Source: Alphaproteobacteria bacterium (GTDB taxonomy: Bacteria > Pseudomonadota > Alphaproteobacteria > SMXP01). Taken from it: DNA of 10,061 nucleotides. The notes beneath the pieces are model-generated. The model was given only the letters and a program-made list of their open reading frames with translations. It was not told where the DNA came from and made no database searches. Made by a program: the position numbers and the translations under genes. The stretch spans positions 1 to 10,061 of the forward strand of contig JAJFIM010000225.1 in assembly GCA_021774995.1 (NCBI GenBank). The letters run 5' to 3'. Shown here piece after piece: positions 4,958 through 10,061 of the stretch (its first letter is position 1; each line of letters opens with the position of its first letter).

Positions 4958-7900
4958 ATGTTAAATAAACTCGTAGAAACATCTCTGCAGTATAAATTTC
5001 TAGTGATTATAGCTTTTGGCGTCGTGGCTTTTCTTGGGTGGCGCGCCGTTGTCACCGTTCCTATTGACGCCTTTCCGGACGTCACGCCCGTTCAGGTGAA
5101 TATCTATACCGAATCACCGGGACTGGCGGCCGAAGACGTGGAGCAATTGCTCACTTTTCCGGTGGAGTCCAGCATGGCGGGGCTGCCGGGTGTGCAGGAA
5201 ATCCGTTCGGTAAGTCTGTTTGGGCTTTCTTATGTGGCGGTTTATTTTAAAGACGACGTCGATATTTACTTCGCCCGCCGTCTTGTCATGGAGCGGCTGG
5301 CGGAAGTGGGCGACCGCATTCCGGAAGGCTATGGGACGCCGGAAATGGGACCCAATGCGTCCGGGTTGGGGCAGGTTTATTGGTACACATTGGAGCGGAC
5401 TGACGAGAAACTTAATGAGTCTATCACCGATATGGATTTGCGCACTCTGCAAGATTGGAGTGTGCGGCTCATTTTGCGCACCGCGTCCGGCGTGGATGAC
5501 GTTACGTCTTGGGGCGGACAAGAAAGACAGTTTCAAGTGCAGTTGGAGCCGTTAAAGCTCATAAAATATGAGCTGGGCTTTAAAGACGTTATCGAGTCGA
5601 TTGAGGCCAACAATCGGCAAGTCGGCGGACAGTATATCGATCAAGGCCCAGAACAATATCTTGTGCGCGGTTTGGGGCTTGTGGAAGGCGAACGCGATAT
5701 TTCAGATATCGTGATCAAGGTTAAGGATGGCACGCCGGTATATTTGCGCGATGTGGCTAAAATTTCTCAAGCGCCGGCTTTGCGTTTCGGCGCCGTAACC
5801 CGGGACGGCAAAGAGGTTGTTCTGGGGATGGCGCTGTCGCGCATCGGTGAAAACGCTCAAAATGTCGTTAATGCGGTGAAAGAAAAATTGGATATAGTTG
5901 ATCAATCGCTTCCCGATGGCATCACTCTTCGGCCTATTTATGACCGGACCGAACTTGTGGAAAAGGCCGTCGGTACTGCCGAGAGCGCATTGATTGAAGG
6001 GTCTATATTGGTCGCTATTGTCCTGTTTCTTTTTCTGGGCGAGTTGCGCTCTGCATTTGTGGTGATTTCCGCTTTGCCGCTGGCCATGCTTATTGCCTTT
6101 ATTTTTATGGGCGAGGCTGGTCTGTCCGCCAATCTCATGTCGTTGGCCGGACTTGCCATCGGCATCGGCATGATGGTCGACGGCGCCGTGGTGATGGTTG
6201 AGAACGCCTTCCGGATCATGGCGGAACGCAAAGCGGAGGGCGGCGAGGTCAATCGCACGGCGGCGGTTCTAACGGCGGCGCGTGAGGTCGCCAATCCCGT
6301 TGCGTTTGCCATTCTCATCATTATCGTTGTTTTCTTACCGCTCTTCAGCCTGGAAGGGCTGGAGGGAAAACTGTTCAAGCCCATGGCCTTTGCCATAAGT
6401 TTTGCGATGGCCGGATCGCTGCTCTTGACCCTTACAATCATTCCCGTGCTTGCCGCCTTGATATTGAAACCCAAGGAAGAGCGCGATACGTGGCTTGTCC
6501 AAAAGATTAAGCGGGGATATTTGCCGCTTCTCGCCTGGGCGCTTGCCAATAAAAAACGCGTTGTTTCCGGTTCCATCGCGCTTCTGGCGGTGAGCCTTGG
6601 ATTGTTTCCGTTTTTGGGAAAGGAGTTCATGCCGCAGCTTCAGGAAGGCTCCATCATGTGGCGGGTCACATCGATACCCTCGACCTCCCTCGATCACTCG
6701 ATCAAGATTTCCAAAGACATCGAAAACGCGCTTTCCGATTTCCCGGAAGTGGAAACGACCCTGGCCATGATCGGCCGGGCGGAGAAAGGCGAAACCGCTG
6801 ACGTGAATTACATGGAAATTTACACGGCGCTAAAGCCTTTGGAAGAATGGACGTCAGACCGATCTATCGGCGAATTGGCCGAGGCTATGCGGGAAATTCT
6901 CGAAGAAGTGGCGCCGACGGCGGTGATCGCCTTTACGCAGCCAATCCAAATGCGAGTGGAGGAATTGATTTCGGGGGTGCGCGCGACCCTTGCCATTAAA
7001 CTTTATGGCGAGGATTTAGGCGAACTCGACCGGCTCAGCCAGCAGATCAAGGATGTTGTCGCCAATGTGCCGGGCGTTGCGGATCTTTCGCTGGAGGCTA
7101 ATATAGGCAAGCCGCAAGTGCGCATTCAGGTCAATCGCCGCCAGCTTGCCCGGTACGGCATGAACGCTGATGATATATTGACCGTTGTGCGAACGGGCAT
7201 CGGCAACGAGCCGGTGAGCACATTGATAGACGGCGTGAAGAGATTCGATATAACCGCGCGGCTTCAAGGCAGCGCTAAAGACTCTGTTGAAGCGATTCGC
7301 AACATTCCGTTACGCGCCGCCAGCGGCGCCATCATTCCCCTTTCCACGGTTGCGGACGTAACAATTGCCGAGGGTTATTCTTTCGTGCGACGCGAACAAT
7401 TGCAACGCTATGCAGTTATTCAAATGGATGTGCGGGGCCGGGATGTGGACAGTTTTGTGAACGACGCGAATGGAATGATTAAAGAACAGATTTCATTACC
7501 GCCGGGCTATTGGATCGAATGGGGCGGCGCCTTTGAAAATCAGCAGCGCGCGCTCAGCAGACTTTCTTTTATCGTTCCGCTCACGATCGGCTTTATTTTC
7601 GTCTTGCTCTACACAGCCTTTAATTCCTTCAAATATGCAGTTCTCATCATCGCAAACGTGCCCTTCGCTACGATCGGTGGCCTTATTGCCCTCTTTATTA
7701 CCGGTCAGTATCTATCGGTGCCATCCGCCATTGGTTTTATTGCCGTCTTCGGCGTTGCAATGTTGAACGGCATTGTGCTCGTTTCATTCATTAATGAATT
7801 GAGAGAGAAAGGCCTGTCTGTTTTTGAGGCCGTTCGCCAAGGGACGGAGCTTCGGTTGCGCCCTGTATTGATGACAGCCAGCGTGGCGATCTTGGGACTT

Positions 7901-8095
7901 GTCCCGATGCTTATTTCAAGCGGCGTCGGCGCTGAAACCCAGCGTCCGCTGGCCACGGTTGTTGTCGGCGGGTTGATCACCTCAACATTTTTGACGCTTG
8001 TTCTCTTGCCGGTTTTGTATGAGTGGATGGAATCCCGGCGATCAGAAATCCCAGATGCATTGGCCGAGAAGGCGCCGCCGCATCCTGCGGAATAG
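4958..8095 (+). CDS. czcA: Heavy-metal RND efflux pump, CzcA family
   Basis: A 1045-residue inner-membrane proton/cation antiporter of the HME-RND group, full length (CzcA about 1060). The N-terminus (LVETSLQYKFLVI, PIDAFPDVTPVQVNIYTESPG), twelve membrane segments in two halves, and two large periplasmic loops are all present. TM4 reads AIGIGMMVDGAVVMVEN (residues 400-416): Asp408 and Glu415 of the proton relay are kept, but the first Asp (402 in Cupriavidus CzcA) is Gly. In the pore loops FTQPIQMRVEELISGVRA (659-676) is of CzcA type, and by eye the three Met of the Cu/Ag pump CusA are Arg569, Tyr618 and Glu669 here, so divalent ions (Zn, Cd, Co or Ni) are likelier than Cu or Ag. AAGGGA lies 7 bases before the ATG. 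It is followed after 22 bases by the PII-like gene. Confidence 0.95.
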   Translation: MLNKLVETSLQYKFLVIIAFGVVAFLGWRAVVTVPIDAFPDVTPVQVNIYTESPGLAAEDVEQLLTFPVESSMAGLPGVQEIRSVSLFGLSYVAVYFKDDVDIYFARRLVMERLAEVGDRIPEGYGTPEMGPNASGLGQVYWYTLERTDEKLNESITDMDLRTLQDWSVRLILRTASGVDDVTSWGGQERQFQVQLEPLKLIKYELGFKDVIESIEANNRQVGGQYIDQGPEQYLVRGLGLVEGERDISDIVIKVKDGTPVYLRDVAKISQAPALRFGAVTRDGKEVVLGMALSRIGENAQNVVNAVKEKLDIVDQSLPDGITLRPIYDRTELVEKAVGTAESALIEGSILVAIVLFLFLGELRSAFVVISALPLAMLIAFIFMGEAGLSANLMSLAGLAIGIGMMVDGAVVMVENAFRIMAERKAEGGEVNRTAAVLTAAREVANPVAFAILIIIVVFLPLFSLEGLEGKLFKPMAFAISFAMAGSLLLTLTIIPVLAALILKPKEERDTWLVQKIKRGYLPLLAWALANKKRVVSGSIALLAVSLGLFPFLGKEFMPQLQEGSIMWRVTSIPSTSLDHSIKISKDIENALSDFPEVETTLAMIGRAEKGETADVNYMEIYTALKPLEEWTSDRSIGELAEAMREILEEVAPTAVIAFTQPIQMRVEELISGVRATLAIKLYGEDLGELDRLSQQIKDVVANVPGVADLSLEANIGKPQVRIQVNRRQLARYGMNADDILTVVRTGIGNEPVSTLIDGVKRFDITARLQGSAKDSVEAIRNIPLRAASGAIIPLSTVADVTIAEGYSFVRREQLQRYAVIQMDVRGRDVDSFVNDANGMIKEQISLPPGYWIEWGGAFENQQRALSRLSFIVPLTIGFIFVLLYTAFNSFKYAVLIIANVPFATIGGLIALFITGQYLSVPSAIGFIAVFGVAMLNGIVLVSFINELREKGLSVFEAVRQGTELRLRPVLMTASVAILGLVPMLISSGVGAETQRPLATVVVGGLITSTFLTLVLLPVLYEWMESRRSEIPDALAEKAPPHPAE

Positions 8096-8117
8096 AATTT
8101 AGACAAGGGAGTTACGC

Positions 8118-8444
8118 ATGGCTGACTGGAAAGAGATTAAAGCTTTCATTCATAGAAACAGAGTTTCCGATGTCGTTCGCGCTCTAAAGAAAGCGGGCTT
8201 CAAGGACCTTTCTGTGATTGACGTGAAGGGAATTCTCAAAGCGCTCGACCGTCAGGAGCAGGAATACTCAATAGAAATCGGTGAAAAAGTTATCACGGAA
8301 GTTAAAGTGGAGCTTGTGTGCGAAAACAATCGACTCAATGAAGCGGTAAACATTATCCGCGATAACGCGCAAACCGGCCAGGCTGAATCCGGGTGCATTT
8401 ATGTGAGTGACATTGACGCCAGAATTCCCATTCACCTTCAATGA
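8118..8444 (+). CDS. PII-like signalling protein associated with metal RND pumps
   Basis: A 108-residue protein with the PII (GlnB-like) alpha/beta layout: FIHRNRVSDVVRALKKAGFKDLSVIDVKG, a loop region, KVELVCENNRLNEAVNIIRDNAQTG and a closing strand CIYVSDIDARIPI. PII trimers sense small ligands and bind target proteins, often membrane transporters. Compared with GlnB, the T-loop is of equal length but lacks the uridylylated Tyr at its exact place (Tyr50 is one residue off). The B-loop TGxxxxGK becomes TGQAESGC, losing both nucleotide-binding Lys and gaining Cys93; Cys68 is the other cysteine. A group of PII relatives encoded beside CusA/CzcA pumps (PII-NG) is described, and this fits it. It has a strong AAGGGAG 6 bases before the ATG and lies 22 bases after czcA. 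Role inferred: modulating the pump or sensing metal; a nitrogen role is unlikely. Confidence 0.85.
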   Translation: MADWKEIKAFIHRNRVSDVVRALKKAGFKDLSVIDVKGILKALDRQEQEYSIEIGEKVITEVKVELVCENNRLNEAVNIIRDNAQTGQAESGCIYVSDIDARIPIHLQ

Positions 8445-8517
8445 TGCGTTTTCTTGATCTTTAAATAAATGTTTTCAAAAAAATTCTTGACGGAAGTATA
8501 GAAAATAGGGGCGATTC
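8445..8517 (+). promoter_or_regulatory. AT-rich gap with weak promoter-like hexamers
   Basis: This gap is far richer in A and T than its flanks. TTCAAA (8474-8479) and TATAGA (8497-8502) are spaced 17 bases apart, a weak sigma-70-like pair that could serve the lipoprotein gene. A separate TTGACG (8487-8492) has no matching -10. TTCTTGA occurs twice, 33 bases apart (8451-8457 and 8484-8490). No GC-rich terminator hairpin is seen, so read-through from the czc operon is possible. Confidence 0.3.
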
Positions 8518-8928
8518 ATGACTTTTTCTAATCTCACAATCTTATTTCGCTTGCTTGGTTTGATCAGCGGCCTTGTTATTTCGGGATGCGCATCTGATAT
8601 ACAAAATCCCATTCAAGACAGCGGTATAAAACTTCTCATTTCTGAGAAAAACGCCGACTATATCCGGCATGTGCAAGTCGAGTTGGATGATGAAGGCGCC
8701 GCCCTTGTTAAGGGCCATATTCGACGCGGCGTTGTCGGCCATATTCCACATTTATATCAAGGCCATATTGATTTGGCTATCGAAGACAAATCCGGCGCAA
8801 TTATTGAAACTGGGATGGTGGGGTTAAAAGGAAAACAGGAACACTTTACCTATCGTATGACGTCAAACCCTTCAATGGTTGGAGCTATCAATGTCGGGTA
8901 TTTTAAAATGCCGCATAGCAGCCACTAA
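8518..8928 (+). CDS. Small His-rich lipoprotein of unknown function
   Basis: A 136-residue protein with a lipoprotein signal: hydrophobic core at residues 5-20 and lipobox ISGC with Cys24 as the lipidated residue, so the mature 113-residue protein sits in the periplasm on a membrane. I do not recognise a named family with certainty; the layout (VKGHIRR, then GHIDLAIEDKSGAIIETG, then a beta-rich end) resembles small lipoproteins with a GHVDV block found near metal genes. It has eight His (51, 67, 75, 78, 83, 109, 133, 136), including GHI three times at eight-residue spacing and a C-terminal HSSH. AGGGG lies about 7 bases before the ATG. It follows the PII-like gene by 73 bases on the same strand and converges with the permease gene. 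A periplasmic metal-binding role is a reasonable but unproven inference. Confidence 0.8.
   Translation: MTFSNLTILFRLLGLISGLVISGCASDIQNPIQDSGIKLLISEKNADYIRHVQVELDDEGAALVKGHIRRGVVGHIPHLYQGHIDLAIEDKSGAIIETGMVGLKGKQEHFTYRMTSNPSMVGAINVGYFKMPHSSH
8713..8769 (+). repeat. Three exact 9-bp in-frame repeats, period 24
   Basis: GGCCATATT occurs at 8713-8721, 8737-8745 and 8761-8769, each encoding Gly-His-Ile in the lipoprotein. The codons are identical in all three copies while the sequence between them differs. Spacing is exactly eight residues. Confidence 0.9.
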
Positions 8929-8952
8929 AACCATTTTTCTTAAGCGCAACCC

Positions 8953-10061
8953 TCATTGATGTTTGTGCGGCATTTCCTTTTTTGTATGCGGGCGCGCGCG
9001 CAGGAAAAGCCATTCACCAGTAAAAACGACCACCAGGCCAGAAATGGCGACTGTGATAACGAGCGGGTCCGTTTCCGCTTTAATCGCAACAAATGCGGCA
9101 AGCACAACGACATCCAAGATAATGGCCGTAATGAGAATGGACGCTTTTGCTTTCACCTCTTCACGAACATGGCGCAAAATTCCCCAATGTATAAAGATGT
9201 CCATGATAAGATAAAATATGGCGCCCAGCGCTGCGATCCGCGTTAAGTCGAAGAACACAGTTAGCGCAATGGCGATCACGACCGTGTAAACGAGAAGGTG
9301 ATTTCGGAGCGGTCCCGGCATTCCGAAATGCCGGTGCGGGATCAAAGTCATGTCGGTCAACATGGTGAGCATGCGCGACACGGCAAATACGCTTGCGATT
9401 AATCCTGAGGCGGTTGCAACAATCGCTAATATGACAGTGAACCATACGCCATATTCGCCTAGCGCCGGGCGCGCCGCTTCCGCCAATGCAAAATCTTTCG
9501 CCGCAATGATTTGAGGCAATGTCAGATTGGCTTTGACGGTAAGCGCTACGAGTAGATAGACCACCACGCATATCGCAATGGATATGATGATCGTCCGCCC
9601 CACATTTTTATGAGGGTCGACGAGTTCAGATCCACTATTGGTGATTGTCGTAAAACCTTTATAGGCGAGAATCGCCAATGCCGACGCGGCAAGAAACCCG
9701 CCTAACGTGCTGCTCGCCGTCTCTAGGCTCGAAGGATTAAGTGTATTTCCGGCGATCCATAGGGTAACAATTGCAAACAGCGCAATCCCTATAATTTTGG
9801 CCAGCGCCATGATCAATGAAACAGCGCCAACCCACCGATTGCCTGAAATATTTACCGCAAAAGCGAAAAGAATTAATCCAACGCCTAAAGCGGGAACGAG
9901 AACAACGTCCCGCTCAAGGTCAAACAACATGAGGGTGTAAGTGCCGAATGTGCGCGCAACGAGACTCTCGTTAATAACCATGGAAAGCGCCATGAGAAGA
10001 GAACACGCGCCGGTGATTGTTCCGCGGCCATAGGATTTATCTAGAATCATCGCTATTCCCC
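8953..10061 (-). CDS. APC-superfamily permease (amino acid/polyamine type), N-terminus outside window
   Basis: A polytopic inner-membrane protein of about 369 visible residues and some ten hydrophobic segments, ending MPHKHQ before a TGA. Features of APC transporters are the GTITGACSLLMALSM segment near the visible start, AFAVNISGNRWVGAVSLIMALAKI, the AILAYKGFTTITNSGSELVDPHKN stretch typical of TM6 and its following loop, and SVFAVSRMLTMLTDM of TM8. A Met codon at 10048-10050 is unlikely to be the start: the frame stays open to the window edge as GIA, and GIAM-ILDKSYGRG matches an internal block of the family, leaving roughly 80-90 residues and two membrane helices missing. Substrate is not clear; amino acids or amines are usual. 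It converges on the lipoprotein gene with 24 bases between stops and is probably unrelated to metal export. Confidence 0.88.
   Translation of the reverse strand, partial: GIAMILDKSYGRGTITGACSLLMALSMVINESLVARTFGTYTLMLFDLERDVVLVPALGVGLILFAFAVNISGNRWVGAVSLIMALAKIIGIALFAIVTLWIAGNTLNPSSLETASSTLGGFLAASALAILAYKGFTTITNSGSELVDPHKNVGRTIIISIAICVVVYLLVALTVKANLTLPQIIAAKDFALAEAARPALGEYGVWFTVILAIVATASGLIASVFAVSRMLTMLTDMTLIPHRHFGMPGPLRNHLLVYTVVIAIALTVFFDLTRIAALGAIFYLIMDIFIHWGILRHVREEVKAKASILITAIILDVVVLAAFVAIKAETDPLVITVAISGLVVVFTGEWLFLRARPHTKKEMPHKHQ

Noticed and set aside
5938..6630. 230-codon open frame on the minus strand inside czcA
   Set aside because: Composition is that of an antisense shadow of a membrane-protein gene (Ser, Thr, Ala, Met rich, no family match); the czcA frame is conserved throughout.
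8929..8952. Terminator between the lipoprotein and permease genes
   Set aside because: A short T-run is present but no stem precedes it.
10048..10050. ATG as the true start of the permease
   Set aside because: The frame stays open to the window edge, and the residues around this Met match an internal block of APC permeases; the first helices are missing.

Overview
The window looks like a chromosomal or island segment of a Gram-negative proteobacterium, most likely an alphaproteobacterium. This is inferred from the style of the proteins (a MerR regulator paired with a short CDF-like transporter, an alphaproteobacterial-type MerA tail, GCG/GGC-rich codon use), not from any marker gene. It is a heavy-metal resistance region. 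No rRNA, tRNA, CRISPR array, insertion sequence or integrase is visible.

Layout. Positions 1-354 hold the C-terminal end of mercuric reductase (MerA), reading rightwards and cut by the left edge. A MerR-family regulator (377-814, leftward) converges on it. The regulator is divergent from a short cation-diffusion-facilitator-like membrane protein (889-1527). The 74 bases between their start codons hold a perfect dyad inside an elongated, MerR-style promoter. After the transporter, everything to position 8928 reads rightwards: a DUF302 protein, a small exported Cys/His protein in the CzcI position, a complete CzcC-CzcB-CzcA tripartite efflux pump, a PII-like protein of the type linked to metal RND pumps, and a small His-rich lipoprotein. 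The right end (8953-10061, leftward) is most of an APC-superfamily permease whose N-terminus lies outside the window.

How it works together (inference from families and order). MerR would sense a metal ion and unwind the promoter of the CDF-like exporter, which moves metal from cytoplasm to periplasm. The CzcCBA pump (CzcA in the inner membrane, CzcB as periplasmic adaptor, CzcC as outer-membrane channel) would then carry divalent cations out of the cell. The exported Cys/His protein, the PII-like protein and the His-rich lipoprotein are candidate accessory metal binders or modulators of the pump. MerA reduces Hg(II) to Hg(0) separately. No two-component system or other czc regulator is present, so how the pump genes are switched on is the main open question.

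Points most worth a second look: the Gly in place of the first TM4 proton-relay Asp of CzcA; the nested inverted repeats between the CzcI-like gene and czcC that would cover the czcC ribosome binding site; three exact GHI repeats eight residues apart in the lipoprotein; and the PII-like protein with altered nucleotide-loop residues.
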